DNA of 64,000 nucleotides from an uncultured Bacteroidota bacterium (lineage in GTDB: Bacteria > Bacteroidota > Bacteroidia > B-17B0 > Aurantibacillaceae). A program made the translations under genes and the position numbers. This document shows positions 52,123-60,792 of the stretch, piece by piece. The notes beneath the pieces were generated by a model. The model made no database searches, was not told where the DNA came from, and saw only the letters and a program-made list of their open reading frames with translations. Every line of letters begins with the position of its first letter. The first letter of the stretch is position 1. The DNA is taken from positions 62,001-126,000 of the forward strand of contig CAITNS010000079.1 in NCBI GenBank assembly GCA_903893815.1. Direction: 5' to 3'.

Positions 52123-53301
52123 TTGAACGCATTGAAATATATAATCCCACTTCTCTTTTTTTCTTTTTTAATTGTTAACTGTAACGAAACCGAAGGCTCA
52201 GAAAAAAAAAGCAATTATAACACTCCCGAAAAACCAGTTGTTCAATCTAAAATTGACTCCGTAAAATACAAAGCAGAGATTTATAGATTAGATACCTTAT
52301 TTACAAAACTTTACAAAGCAGATGCTTTTAATGGTAATGTTTTAATTGCTAAAGGAAAAAATATCATCTATCAAAAATCATTTGGATATGGTATTAAAGA
52401 AAAAAATATTTTATTAAACGATTCATCAATCTTTCAATTAGCATCCGTTTCAAAAGTAATTACAGGCGTTGCAACATTATTACTTTACGAACAAGGTAAG
52501 TTAAAATTAGAAACTAAAGTATCTGATATTTTAGCTGATTTCCCCTACAAAGATGTAACCGTAAAACACTTGTTATCTCATCGCTCTGGATTACCTAACT
52601 ACACCTATTTTTGCGGAGAGTTTTTATCTGATTCAATTTGTAGCTTAAGTAACCAAAACATGTTGGATATAATGATTAAACATAAACCTAAAGCATATTT
52701 AAACCCAGGTTTACGTTTTAATTATTGTAATACTAACTATGCGCTATTAGCTCTAATTGTAGAAAAGATTTCTCAAAAAAGTTATGCTACATTTTTAAAA
52801 GAAGAATTATTTACGCCATTAGGCATGAACCATAGCTATACAGCTTTAAATATTGATAGTACTAAAGAATACATCACTCGAGGTTACACCATGAAATACG
52901 GTTGTGTGGCTAATGATAGATACGATGGAGTAGTAGGTGATAAAGGAATTTACACAACGACTTATGATTTGTTTTTATTAAGCACCGCTTTATATCAACA
53001 CAAACTATTAGCAAATACAACCCAAGAACTTGCTTTTTCGCCTCATAGTAAAGAAGTAAAAACACATAATTATGGTTACGGATGGAGAATGAGAAACATG
53101 AACGATTCAGCCAAAGAAGTATTTCATAATGGATGGTGGCATGGTTACCGTACTTCATTTCATCGCCGTTTAAAAGATAGTTTAACAGTAATTGTTTTAA
53201 GTAATCGCTTAAATAAAAGTGTGTATTCAACTTGGCGTATTTATGCGGCCATTGATGGTCCAAAAGCAGTTAGTGTAAAACAGGAAACTGACGAAGAGTA
53301 G
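52123..53301 (+). CDS. serine hydrolase lipoprotein, beta-lactamase/D-alanyl-carboxypeptidase-like
   Basis: A 392-residue probable lipoprotein: hydrophobic signal and lipobox LIVNC, then a polar linker. Active-site motifs of the serine beta-lactamase-like fold are SVSK in LASVSKVITG, YCN in FNYCNTNYAL and HNGWWHGY as the third motif. Penicillin-binding-protein-like esterases and peptidases share this fold; substrate unknown. It is distinct from the hydrolase at 19641, lacking the C-terminal DUF3471-like domain. The start is TTG (52123), with a second TTG nine bases on. Single gene. Confidence 0.85.
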   Translation: MNALKYIIPLLFFSFLIVNCNETEGSEKKSNYNTPEKPVVQSKIDSVKYKAEIYRLDTLFTKLYKADAFNGNVLIAKGKNIIYQKSFGYGIKEKNILLNDSSIFQLASVSKVITGVATLLLYEQGKLKLETKVSDILADFPYKDVTVKHLLSHRSGLPNYTYFCGEFLSDSICSLSNQNMLDIMIKHKPKAYLNPGLRFNYCNTNYALLALIVEKISQKSYATFLKEELFTPLGMNHSYTALNIDSTKEYITRGYTMKYGCVANDRYDGVVGDKGIYTTTYDLFLLSTALYQHKLLANTTQELAFSPHSKEVKTHNYGYGWRMRNMNDSAKEVFHNGWWHGYRTSFHRRLKDSLTVIVLSNRLNKSVYSTWRIYAAIDGPKAVSVKQETDEE

Positions 53302-53308
53302 GTGCTAT

Positions 53309-53339
53309 TGTCACACTGAGCGGAGTCGAAGTGTAGACA
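53309..53339. repeat. GAGCGGAGTCGAAGTG-type repeat, copy 3 (short)
   Basis: TGTCACACTGAGCGGAGTC followed by GAAGTGTAGACA: the right arm of the element seen at 19506 and 25922, with outer TGTC/GACA able to pair. Confidence 0.55.
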
Positions 53340-53358
53340 ATATCCAAATTAAATTTCA

Positions 53359-53366
53359 TATCTTTG
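53359..53366 (+). promoter_or_regulatory. promoter -7 box of the dihydrouridine synthase gene
   Basis: TATCTTTG, 4 bp before the ATC codon proposed as the start at 53371. Confidence 0.5.
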
Positions 53367-53370
53367 CATC

Positions 53371-54357
53371 ATCGTAAAAATTGCTAATATAGAATTAGGA
53401 GATTTCCCATTATTACTTGCACCTATGGAAGATGTAAGTGATCCGCCATTTAGATATGTTTGCAAAAAATATGGTGCTGATTTAATGTATACCGAATTTA
53501 TTAGCAGCGAAGGATTAATTCGTGACGCTATTAAAAGTCGTAAAAAGTTAGACATTTTTGATTACGAAAAACCAATTGGTATTCAAATATTTGGTGGTGA
53601 TGAAGAAGCGATGGCAATGTCTGCAAAAATTGTAGATGCTACGCAACCTGATTTATTGGATATTAATTTTGGCTGTCCTGTAAAAAAAGTAGTTTGTAAA
53701 GGAGCAGGAGCAGGTGTTTTAAAAGATGTAGATTTAATGGTACGCTTAACCAAAGCAGTTGTAAAATCAACAAATTTACCCGTAACTGTAAAAACACGTT
53801 TAGGTTGGGACGATAGTATGATTAATATTATGGAGGTAGCAGAACGCTTGCAGGATGTTGGCGTTAAAGCGTTAACTGTGCATGGCAGAACTCGTGCTCA
53901 AATGTACAAGGGAAATGCAAACTGGGAACCAATAGCAGCAGTTAAAAATAATCCACGTATGCACATTCCTATTTTTGGAAATGGCGATATCACTAATCCT
54001 GAAAAAGCATTAGAATATAAAAACAAATACGGTTTGGATGGTATGATGATTGGTCGCGCGAGCATTGGCTATCCTTGGATTTTTAACGAGATAAAACATT
54101 TTTTTAAAACAGGTGAACATCTTGCCAGACCAACTTTAGAAAATAGAGTAGAGGTTGCTCTTGCTCATTTTGATAAATCTATAGAATGGAAAGGTCCTAA
54201 ATTAGGTGTTTTAGAAATGCGTCCACATTATACAAATTACTTTAAAGGCATTGATCATTTTAAAGATACACGAATGAAGTTAGTAACCACTTATAATATC
54301 GAAGAAATTAGAGAATTGTTATTTTCTATTCCTGATAAATATAGAGAGCTAGCATAA
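53371..54357 (+). CDS. tRNA-dihydrouridine synthase (DusB-like), apparent ATC start
   Basis: About 328 residues; an FMN enzyme reducing uridines in tRNA. LLLAPMEDVSDPPFR is the FMN-binding opening, LDINFGCPVKKVV carries the catalytic-cysteine region, and VHGRTRAQMYKG, GNGDITNPEKA and GRASIGYPW are standard Dus motifs. The first ATG (53425) falls inside the PMEDVSD motif and would delete the first barrel strand. The 18 codons before it are clearly coding (VKIANIELGDFPLLLAP), matching the usual MVKI-type N-terminus, but the position of the initiator is ATC (53371), with ATT 53380 as an alternative. No ATG, GTG or TTG is available in frame after the nearby promoter. Confidence 0.88.
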   Translation: MVKIANIELGDFPLLLAPMEDVSDPPFRYVCKKYGADLMYTEFISSEGLIRDAIKSRKKLDIFDYEKPIGIQIFGGDEEAMAMSAKIVDATQPDLLDINFGCPVKKVVCKGAGAGVLKDVDLMVRLTKAVVKSTNLPVTVKTRLGWDDSMINIMEVAERLQDVGVKALTVHGRTRAQMYKGNANWEPIAAVKNNPRMHIPIFGNGDITNPEKALEYKNKYGLDGMMIGRASIGYPWIFNEIKHFFKTGEHLARPTLENRVEVALAHFDKSIEWKGPKLGVLEMRPHYTNYFKGIDHFKDTRMKLVTTYNIEEIRELLFSIPDKYRELA

Positions 54358-54360
54358 AAA

Positions 54361-54390
54361 AATCGGACTGCATTAGTCCGATTTTTTATT
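54361..54390. terminator. bidirectional terminator between dus and valS
   Basis: 9-bp stem AATCGGACT (54361-54369) / AGTCCGATT (54375-54383) flanked by A and T runs; serves both convergent genes. Confidence 0.85.
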
Positions 54391-54402
54391 ATTAAAATCA
54401 AA

Positions 54403-57048
54403 TTAACCTAAAACTGATAATTGTTCATCTAAGGATTTAATTTTAGATAAAGTATCGCTTTCTTTTTTGCGCTCACTAGCAATAATTTCAGGCTTCGCAT
54501 TAGCAACAAATTTCTCGTTTGATAATTTAATTTGTACCGATTTTAAGAAACCTTTGTTATAGTCTAATTCTTTAGTTAAACGTTCAATTTCATCTTCCTT
54601 ATTTAAGTTTTGAGCTAAAGGAATATAAAACTCAGTGGTTTTAATTTGGAAAGAGAAAGCTCCTTCTACTTTATCTTTAGTATATGAGAAAGAAGATAGG
54701 TTGGCTAACTTAATAATTGTGCTATCAAAATAAGAACGAGTCGCTTCTGATTTTTCAATCACCTCTAATTTTTCTTTCGGAGATAATTGTTTTTGAGCAC
54801 GCACGTTACGCACCATAGCTACTAACTCTTTACTTACTTCAAACTCTGCTAATTGTTTTTTATCTAAATCAGCTTTTACAGAAGGCCATTCAGCAACAAT
54901 GATACAATCTTTTGCATCACGTTCTTTTATTAAATGCCAAATTTCTTCAGTAATAAAAGGCATCCACGGGTGCATAATTTTTAATAACGATTCCAAGTAA
55001 CTAATGGTTGCATCATACGTTACTTTATCAATTGGCTGCGCTTTTCCGTCAATAAAATCAGGCTTAATTGCTTCTAAATACCAGGCACAGAAATCGTCCC
55101 ATACTAATTTATAGGTTGCCATTAAGGCATCACTCATTCTGTATTTTGAATAATGATCATTAATGATTTCTAACTGCTCAGATAATTTATTGTCGAACCA
55201 AGTAATAGCTGATTTTTGGGCTTCTGATTGAACTGCACTTGAATCTACTTCAAATCCTGCGATTAAACGAAATGCATTCCAAACTTTATTAGCGAAGTTT
55301 CTTCCTTGCTCGCAATAGCTTTCGTCAAACATTAAATCGTTTCCAGCGGGCGAACATAATAGCATACCAACACGCACTCCATCAGCACCATATTTTTCAA
55401 TCAAGTCGAGTGGGTCAGGAGAGTTTCCTAAACTCTTACTCATCTTGCGTCCTAATTTATCTCTTACAATACCTGTTAAGTATACATTGCTAAAAGGTTT
55501 TTCACCCATCCATTCGTAACCTGCAATGGCCATACGTGCTACCCAAAAGAATAAAATTTCTGGAGCCGTTACTAAATCATTAGTAGGGTAGTAATAGTTT
55601 AAATCTTCATTAGCATTTGCTTTTCCATTTCTAATAACAGCAGGATCAAATACAGTAATTGGCCACAACCACGATGAGAACCACGTATCCAAAACATCTT
55701 CGTCTTGAGATACTTTTTCAATTTTCAATGTTTCATTTTCAATTTTTAATTTCTCAAATGCCTCATTGATATCTTTCGCTACTACTGTATTTCCTTTATC
55801 ATCATACCATGCCGGAATACGTTGACCCCACCATAATTGACGGCTAATGCACCAATCGTGTACATTTTCCATCCAGTGTTTGTAGGTGTTGATGAACTTG
55901 TCTGGAATTAATTTAATCTCTCCATTCAAAACATTGTCTAAAGCTGGTTTACTAACGTTTTCCATCTTTAAAAACCATTGCATACTCAAACGTGGCTCTA
56001 TAACGGCGTTTGTACGTTCGCTATATCCAACTTTATTTTTTATCTCTTCTATTTTTGTAACTAAGCCTTGCTCTTCTAAATCTTTAATAATTTGTTTACG
56101 GCAAGCAAAACGCTCCATACCAACATACGCACCAGCTGCTTCAGAAATGGTTCCATTTTGATTTAAAACATCAATGGTTTGTAATTTATGTTTTTGTCCT
56201 AAATTAAAGTCATTGATATCGTGGGCTGGGGTTACTTTCAAGGTTCCTGTTCCAAATTCTTTATCAACGTATTCATCAAAAATAATTGGCACTATACGGT
56301 TGACAACTGGCACAATAACATTCTTCCCTTTTAAGTGAGTATAACGTTCATCCGTTGGATTTACACAAACTGCTGTATCTCCCATAATGGTTTCAGGTCG
56401 TGTAGTGGCTACCGTCATGAACTCATCAGAATCTTCAATTTTATATTTAACGTAAACTAATTTGCTTTGGGCTTCTTTATGTATTACCTCTTCATCACTT
56501 ACAGCAGTTAATCCTTGAGGATCCCAGTTTACCATACGAACGCCACGGTAAATATTGCCTTTATTGTATAAATCAATAAACACATCAATAACCGCTTCAC
56601 TCATTGGTTCATCCATGGTAAATTTAGTTCTATCCCAATCGCAGCTAGCACCAAGCTTTTTCAATTGTTCTAAAATAATTCCACCGTATTTTTCTTTCCA
56701 ACCCCAAGCGTGTTTTAAAAAATCTTCTCTGCTTAAATCTGATTTATTAATACCTTGTTCCTTCAATAATGCAACAACTTTAGCTTCGGTAGCAATACTT
56801 GCATGATCTGTTCCTGGAACCCAACAAGCGTTAAATCCTAACATACGAGCACGACGTATTAATACATCTTGAATGGTATTATTTAACATATGTCCCATGT
56901 GTAAAACCCCAGTAACATTAGGCGGTGGGATTACAATAGTATAAGGAGTACGATTATCAGGTGTTGATTTAAAGAATTTGTTATCTAGCCAATATTGGTA
57001 CCAGGTCTTTTCGGCTTGAGCAGAATTATATGTTTTAGCGATTTCCAT
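54403..57048 (-). CDS. valS: valyl-tRNA synthetase
   Basis: An 881-residue class I aminoacyl-tRNA synthetase charging tRNA-Val with editing of threonine. The HIGH motif is LHMGHMLNN, the KMSKS motif GRKMSKSLGNSPDP, and the editing domain has TTRPETIMGDTAV. The C-terminal coiled coil (LTKELDYNKGFLKSVQIKL) is the ValS tRNA arm. The ORF extends to 57096, but ATG 57048 (MEIAKTYNSAQAE) is the conventional start. A promoter box lies 31 bp upstream. Confidence 0.97.
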   Translation of the reverse strand: MEIAKTYNSAQAEKTWYQYWLDNKFFKSTPDNRTPYTIVIPPPNVTGVLHMGHMLNNTIQDVLIRRARMLGFNACWVPGTDHASIATEAKVVALLKEQGINKSDLSREDFLKHAWGWKEKYGGIILEQLKKLGASCDWDRTKFTMDEPMSEAVIDVFIDLYNKGNIYRGVRMVNWDPQGLTAVSDEEVIHKEAQSKLVYVKYKIEDSDEFMTVATTRPETIMGDTAVCVNPTDERYTHLKGKNVIVPVVNRIVPIIFDEYVDKEFGTGTLKVTPAHDINDFNLGQKHKLQTIDVLNQNGTISEAAGAYVGMERFACRKQIIKDLEEQGLVTKIEEIKNKVGYSERTNAVIEPRLSMQWFLKMENVSKPALDNVLNGEIKLIPDKFINTYKHWMENVHDWCISRQLWWGQRIPAWYDDKGNTVVAKDINEAFEKLKIENETLKIEKVSQDEDVLDTWFSSWLWPITVFDPAVIRNGKANANEDLNYYYPTNDLVTAPEILFFWVARMAIAGYEWMGEKPFSNVYLTGIVRDKLGRKMSKSLGNSPDPLDLIEKYGADGVRVGMLLCSPAGNDLMFDESYCEQGRNFANKVWNAFRLIAGFEVDSSAVQSEAQKSAITWFDNKLSEQLEIINDHYSKYRMSDALMATYKLVWDDFCAWYLEAIKPDFIDGKAQPIDKVTYDATISYLESLLKIMHPWMPFITEEIWHLIKERDAKDCIIVAEWPSVKADLDKKQLAEFEVSKELVAMVRNVRAQKQLSPKEKLEVIEKSEATRSYFDSTIIKLANLSSFSYTKDKVEGAFSFQIKTTEFYIPLAQNLNKEDEIERLTKELDYNKGFLKSVQIKLSNEKFVANAKPEIIASERKKESDTLSKIKSLDEQLSVLG

Positions 57049-57078
57049 GCTTTGTATTAAAAATTTTGTTAAATTTCG

Positions 57079-57086
57079 CAAAAATA
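57079..57086 (-). promoter_or_regulatory. promoter -7 box of valS
   Basis: TATTTTTG on the minus strand (TAnnTTTG), 31 bp before ATG 57048 and within the longest ORF, supporting the inner start. Confidence 0.5.
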
Positions 57087-57134
57087 GTGATACCAAACCA
57101 TATCGATACTATATTTATGGCACGATATTAGAAT

Positions 57135-57142
57135 TATTTTTG
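57135..57142 (+). promoter_or_regulatory. promoter -7 box of the DUF1573 cluster
   Basis: TATTTTTG (57135-57142), 28 bp before the first DUF1573 gene, back to back with the valS promoter. Confidence 0.5.
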
Positions 57143-57170
57143 AACTATAAAAAACAAAACAAATTATACA

Positions 57171-57671
57171 ATGAAAAAATTAATTTACACCCTAGGATTT
57201 GTTGCTTTCTTAAGCACTTTATCAATTGCACAAGAAGTTCACAGCGCTAATGATGGTCACAACCATGGTGCAGCCGCTCCAACAACAACAATAACAAGTA
57301 CTGCTGATATCAAATTTGATAAAATGGTTCATGATTATGGAAACATTATGCAAGGTGATAATGGTGAATGTGTATTTAAATTTAAAAATACAGGTAAAGA
57401 GCCATTAATTATCACTATGTGCCAAGGTTCTTGTGGTTGTACAGTTCCTCAATGTCCAAAAGACCCAATTTTACCAGGTAAATCAGGAGAAATTAAAGTA
57501 AAATACGATTCTAATAGAGTAGGTCCAATCAGTAAATCAGTATCTGTTCAATCTAACGCAAAAACAGGAACTCAAACTTTACAAATTAAAGGAAACATTG
57601 CTGCTAAACCAGTTGAAGAGGCATTTCCTACAAATACACCTTCTCAAGGTGCTCCATTAGAGAAAAAATAA
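57171..57671 (+). CDS. exported DUF1573 protein (1 of 3)
   Basis: A 166-residue protein with a signal peptide (LGFVAFLSTLSIAQ), a His-rich stretch (HSANDGHNHGAAAP) and one DUF1573 domain, an ASH/immunoglobulin-like beta-sandwich. Family marks: FDKMVHDYGNIMQGD at the first strand, KFKNTGKEPLIIT, CQGSCGCTVPQCPKDPILPG, IKVKYDSNRVGP. No enzyme activity is known for the family; the conserved cysteine pair of CGC may form disulfides or bind metal. The His-rich leader is not in the two downstream copies. Confidence 0.88.
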   Translation: MKKLIYTLGFVAFLSTLSIAQEVHSANDGHNHGAAAPTTTITSTADIKFDKMVHDYGNIMQGDNGECVFKFKNTGKEPLIITMCQGSCGCTVPQCPKDPILPGKSGEIKVKYDSNRVGPISKSVSVQSNAKTGTQTLQIKGNIAAKPVEEAFPTNTPSQGAPLEKK

Positions 57672-57698
57672 TTTAATTTAATTTAAAACCCAAATAAA

Positions 57699-58157
57699 AT
57701 GAAAAAAGTATTCGCAGCAGTAGCATTGTTTATTGGTTTAGGCTTTGCAGCAAACGCTCAAGAAAGTGGTTCAGTTGTTCCAAGTATTGACCCAAATGCT
57801 CCAGAAATGAAATTTGAAGCAGAAGTCTTAGATTTTGGGACTGTAAAATTTGATGCTAACGGCGTTCGTGAATTCAAAATAAAAAATGTTGGTAAATCTC
57901 CTTTAACTATTTCTAATGTTCAAGGTCAGTGTGGTTGTACAGCAACTACTATTGATGGTAAACCAGGTTGGCCTCAAGAACCAATTTTACCAGGTAAAGC
58001 AGCCAGCATTAAAGTAAAATACGATACAAAACGCCCTGGTCCTTTCGAGAAAAATGTAACTATTACATCTAATGCAAAAGAGCCTAGCAAAGTTGTAAAA
58101 ATTAAAGGTGTAGTCGAAGCTGCTCCGGCAGCAGCAACAACTCCTGATGCAAAATAA
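57699..58157 (+). CDS. exported DUF1573 protein (2 of 3)
   Basis: A 152-residue paralogue: signal peptide (AVALFIGLGFAANAQ), then AEVLDFGTVKFDANGVREFK, NVQGQCGCTATTIDGKPGW, EPILPGKAASIKVKYDTKRP. Starts 28 bp after copy 1 and is probably on the same mRNA. The C-terminal tail is Ala/Pro-rich (VEAAPAAATTPDAK). Function unknown as for copy 1. A terminator hairpin follows 17 bp after its stop, but that hairpin lies inside the start of copy 3. Confidence 0.88.
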   Translation: MKKVFAAVALFIGLGFAANAQESGSVVPSIDPNAPEMKFEAEVLDFGTVKFDANGVREFKIKNVGKSPLTISNVQGQCGCTATTIDGKPGWPQEPILPGKAASIKVKYDTKRPGPFEKNVTITSNAKEPSKVVKIKGVVEAAPAAATTPDAK

Positions 58158-58554
58158 TCAATATAATATACTTAAAAACCCTTTCAGAAATGGAAGGGTT
58201 TTTTATTTCAGCTTGTTTTTAATTAGCCTAGTTAGTTATGCCCAACCTCAGTTAAAATTTTCTGAAACTAAAAAAAACTTTGGGTTAGTAAAAAAAGGCG
58301 AGTTAGTGACGATGGAATATAGTTTTACAAATACTGGAAATCAGCCAGCTATAATTACCGAAGCTAAAGTAGAATGCTCGTGCACTACTGTTGAGTATAC
58401 AAAACAACCGATTGCCCCAAATCAATCGGATAAAATTGTAGTAAAATTCGATACCAAATCAGTTTACGACAGACAAGATAGAATTGTAGAAATCATATCG
58501 AATGCTAAAAATTCTAATCAAAAAATTAGATTTAAAGGCGTTGTGTTAAAATAG
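58147..58554 (+). CDS. exported DUF1573 protein (3 of 3), overlapping start
   Basis: A 135-residue paralogue: KKNFGLVKKGELVTMEYSFT, NTGNQPAIITEAKVECSCTT, PIAPNQSDKIVVKFDTKS. Here CSCT replaces the CGCT of copies 1 and 2. The start ATG (58147) overlaps the last 11 bases of copy 2 in another frame. The signal peptide (FYFSLFLISLVSYAQ) begins only about residue 19, and the preceding bases double as a terminator stem. No other in-frame ATG gives a complete signal peptide. Confidence 0.82.
   Translation: MQNNQYNILKNPFRNGRVFYFSLFLISLVSYAQPQLKFSETKKNFGLVKKGELVTMEYSFTNTGNQPAIITEAKVECSCTTVEYTKQPIAPNQSDKIVVKFDTKSVYDRQDRIVEIISNAKNSNQKIRFKGVVLK
58174..58204 (+). terminator. intrinsic terminator inside the start of DUF1573 gene 3
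   Basis: AACCCTTTC (58177-58185) pairs with GGAAGGGTT (58192-58200) with one G-T pair, extended by A/T pairs, loop AGAAAT, T run. It lies within codons 10-20 of the third DUF1573 gene, so transcription read-through or ribosome passage decides its expression. Confidence 0.65.
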
Positions 58555-58567
58555 ATTTCTATCTTTA

Positions 58568-59512
58568 ATAACCAAAAAATCATCTTTTATCAAAGCTAAT
58601 TTTCTCATAGTTTTTATTATTACTTTAAACACTTTGCTTGTTTCTCAGAGCATCATTCCTTTTAAAGAAAATAGTAAATGGGGGTATAAAAAAGATTCTA
58701 AAGTTGTTATTATTCCAGAATATGATACGGCTTTTGCTTTTGATAAAACAGGTCAAATAGCATTAGTGGCTAATAAAAACAAGTTTAATAAAGAAGTTAA
58801 TCCAATATCGGGCGAAGAGGAATATAATTACGATTACAGTTATATTGACTATAAAAACAATAAACTAAAGATACAAGCCGAACATTTTCCTGATAGTATG
58901 TTCATTTTTCCACATCAACAGGAATTACATTTAAGTTATAGAGATTCTTCTAATTATTTTAAAATACTGTTTCAAGGTAAATTGTATTTACTGAATAAAA
59001 ACGGAAAGCAATTATCTTCTGGATTTGATAATATTACTGAAACAAAAGCCAAAGGTTATTTTGAAACTGAAAACTATTCAAAATTCGAGAAAAAAGTTGT
59101 CCGAATTAAAGGTTTAATTGATTCGACAGGTTTTCAGGTTGTAAAATGTAAATATCATTCAATCAATATTAATAAAGAAGATAGCTCGATATATTGTTGT
59201 AGCGCCGTTTTTAATGCTAAACTTAATGATGATGTATTTAACTACAAAGGAAAATTAATCTATTCGAGTATAAAACATATTGAGTTTTCTTCAAAAACAT
59301 TGCACATTATAAAATCCTATTCCCCACGCGAAGAGTTTATTGTTGAAAATACAAAAACAGGAGAAACTTATTATTTAGATGGTGAAAGCATTCGTTATTT
59401 AAAAAATAATAAAGCTGCCCTTATTAAAAATAATAATTTGTATGTAATTGATTTGTTGACTCAAAAAAAACAAAAGTTAGATAAGGAAACTTATTTATAT
59501 AGCACATATTAG
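58568..59512 (+). CDS. exported WG-repeat-like protein, apparent ATA start
   Basis: About 314 residues. IIPFKENSKWGYKKDSKVVI and IPEYDTAFAF match the WG-repeat pattern (KWGYId..G..vIP..YD.a..F); later repeats are weak (LYLLNKNGKQLSSGFDNIT). The first usable start codon, TTG 58634, would cut off a fine signal peptide: upstream in frame are KKSSFIKANFLIVF and ITLNTLLVSQS. The only plausible initiator before it is ATA at 58568, since stops or lack of ATG/GTG/TTG exclude others. Expected in periplasm or on the surface; function unknown. It starts 13 bp after DUF1573 gene 3. Confidence 0.75.
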   Translation: MTKKSSFIKANFLIVFIITLNTLLVSQSIIPFKENSKWGYKKDSKVVIIPEYDTAFAFDKTGQIALVANKNKFNKEVNPISGEEEYNYDYSYIDYKNNKLKIQAEHFPDSMFIFPHQQELHLSYRDSSNYFKILFQGKLYLLNKNGKQLSSGFDNITETKAKGYFETENYSKFEKKVVRIKGLIDSTGFQVVKCKYHSININKEDSSIYCCSAVFNAKLNDDVFNYKGKLIYSSIKHIEFSSKTLHIIKSYSPREEFIVENTKTGETYYLDGESIRYLKNNKAALIKNNNLYVIDLLTQKKQKLDKETYLYSTY

Positions 59513-59521
59513 AGGATAGAG

Positions 59522-59953
59522 ATGGAATTTATTAGACTAGATATATCAGATATGTCGCTTCATCAAGAAGCAGCAAAACAACTTATCCATTTTGCAAAGG
59601 AGCAACGTATTTTTTTATTTGAGGCTCCAATGGGCGCAGGTAAAACTACTTTTATAAAATCGTTATGTGAGTTTTTAAACGTAAATGATACTATGAGTAG
59701 CCCTACATATTCAATTGTAAATGAATATTATACTAATTCAAAATCGAAACTGTATCACTTTGATTTATACCGATTAAAATCATCTGAAGAATTGTTTGAA
59801 ATTGGATTTAAAGATTATATTGAATCTGGTAATTATGTGTTTATTGAATGGCCTGATTTAGCGCTTCCATTTTTAGATTCTTATCTGAGAATTATCATAA
59901 AAATCGAAAACAATAATCGTTATCTTTGCGCCGAATCTATAAAAAATTCATAA
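59522..59953 (+). CDS. tsaE: tRNA threonylcarbamoyladenosine biosynthesis ATPase
   Basis: A 143-residue P-loop ATPase that works with TsaB and TsaD to install threonylcarbamoyl on A37 of ANN-decoding tRNAs. Walker A is EAPMGAGKTTFIKSL; MSSPTYSIVNEY is the family switch segment; LYHFDLYRLKSSEEL and VFIEWPDLA are the remaining signatures. Standard length. Follows the WG gene by 9 bp; the next gene begins in TAATG overlap with its stop, but has its own promoter inside tsaE. Confidence 0.95.
   Translation: MEFIRLDISDMSLHQEAAKQLIHFAKEQRIFLFEAPMGAGKTTFIKSLCEFLNVNDTMSSPTYSIVNEYYTNSKSKLYHFDLYRLKSSEELFEIGFKDYIESGNYVFIEWPDLALPFLDSYLRIIIKIENNNRYLCAESIKNS
59921..59928 (+). promoter_or_regulatory. promoter -7 box inside the end of tsaE
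   Basis: TATCTTTG at 59921-59928, 24 bp before ATG 59953 of the barrel gene. The longest ORF of that gene starts inside the box. Confidence 0.5.
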
Positions 59954-60792
59954 TGAAAGTTAGTATCTTATTACTGTTATCTTTTCTATCTATATCGGTT
60001 TTCTCTCAAACTGAAGCTGCAAATACTCCAAGTGTTTCGTCAGTAAAAAAAAGAGGGAATTTTTATTTTTTATGGGGTTATACCCGCGCTAAATACAGTA
60101 AAAGTACTATTCAATTTAAAGATCGTTCAAATACCTATTACCCAGCAACAGGGCGTTACCATGATTATGATTTTACTATCTACGAAGCTACTGCTAAAGA
60201 TAGACCAGATTTTGAGGATATTTCAGACGTTGCTAATATTACCATTCCTCAATTTGTGGCTAGAATAGGTTATTATTTTAACAATAAACAAGATTTTGGT
60301 ATTGAATTAAATTACGACCACACAAAATATGTGGTTGATAATTATCAAACTGTGCATGTGCAAGGTACTTTTAATGGAAATTATGTTGATAAGGATACTA
60401 TTTTAGATCCTAGTAATTTTTTACATTACGAACATACCGATGGGGCAAATTTTTGGATGATAAACTTTATAAAACGTTGGAAATTTTACGAGCCTTCAAA
60501 GTATTTTAATATTGGTTTAATTGGTAAACCAGGCGCTGGGGTTGTTATTCCACGTACAGACGTTACCATATACGGTACTCGTGTTAATAACAATTGGAAC
60601 TTAGCAGGTTGGATAGTTGGTGCTGAAGGAGGAATTAGAATAGAGTTTTTAAAATACGGTGTGTTTGAATTTGTAGGAAAAGGCTCTTATGCCGATTATC
60701 GGAGAGGGTTTATACTCGGAAAAGGTGGTGGAAGATCTAATCACCACTTTTTTACAGGTCAACTAACCATGACATTCGGAGCTACTTTTTAA
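59953..60792 (+). CDS. exported outer-membrane barrel-like protein
   Basis: A 279-residue protein with signal peptide ([15 protein letters not shown]). The mature part alternates short polar/aromatic strands ([54 protein letters not shown]), the last ending in phenylalanine, typical of an outer-membrane beta-barrel. No family name can be given. ATG 59953 overlaps the tsaE stop (TAATG). Convergent with ribH, the stops overlapping by 4 bp. Confidence 0.75.
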   Translation: MKVSILLLLSFLSISVFSQTEAANTPSVSSVKKRGNFYFLWGYTRAKYSKSTIQFKDRSNTYYPATGRYHDYDFTIYEATAKDRPDFEDISDVANITIPQFVARIGYYFNNKQDFGIELNYDHTKYVVDNYQTVHVQGTFNGNYVDKDTILDPSNFLHYEHTDGANFWMINFIKRWKFYEPSKYFNIGLIGKPGAGVVIPRTDVTIYGTRVNNNWNLAGWIVGAEGGIRIEFLKYGVFEFVGKGSYADYRRGFILGKGGGRSNHHFFTGQLTMTFGATF

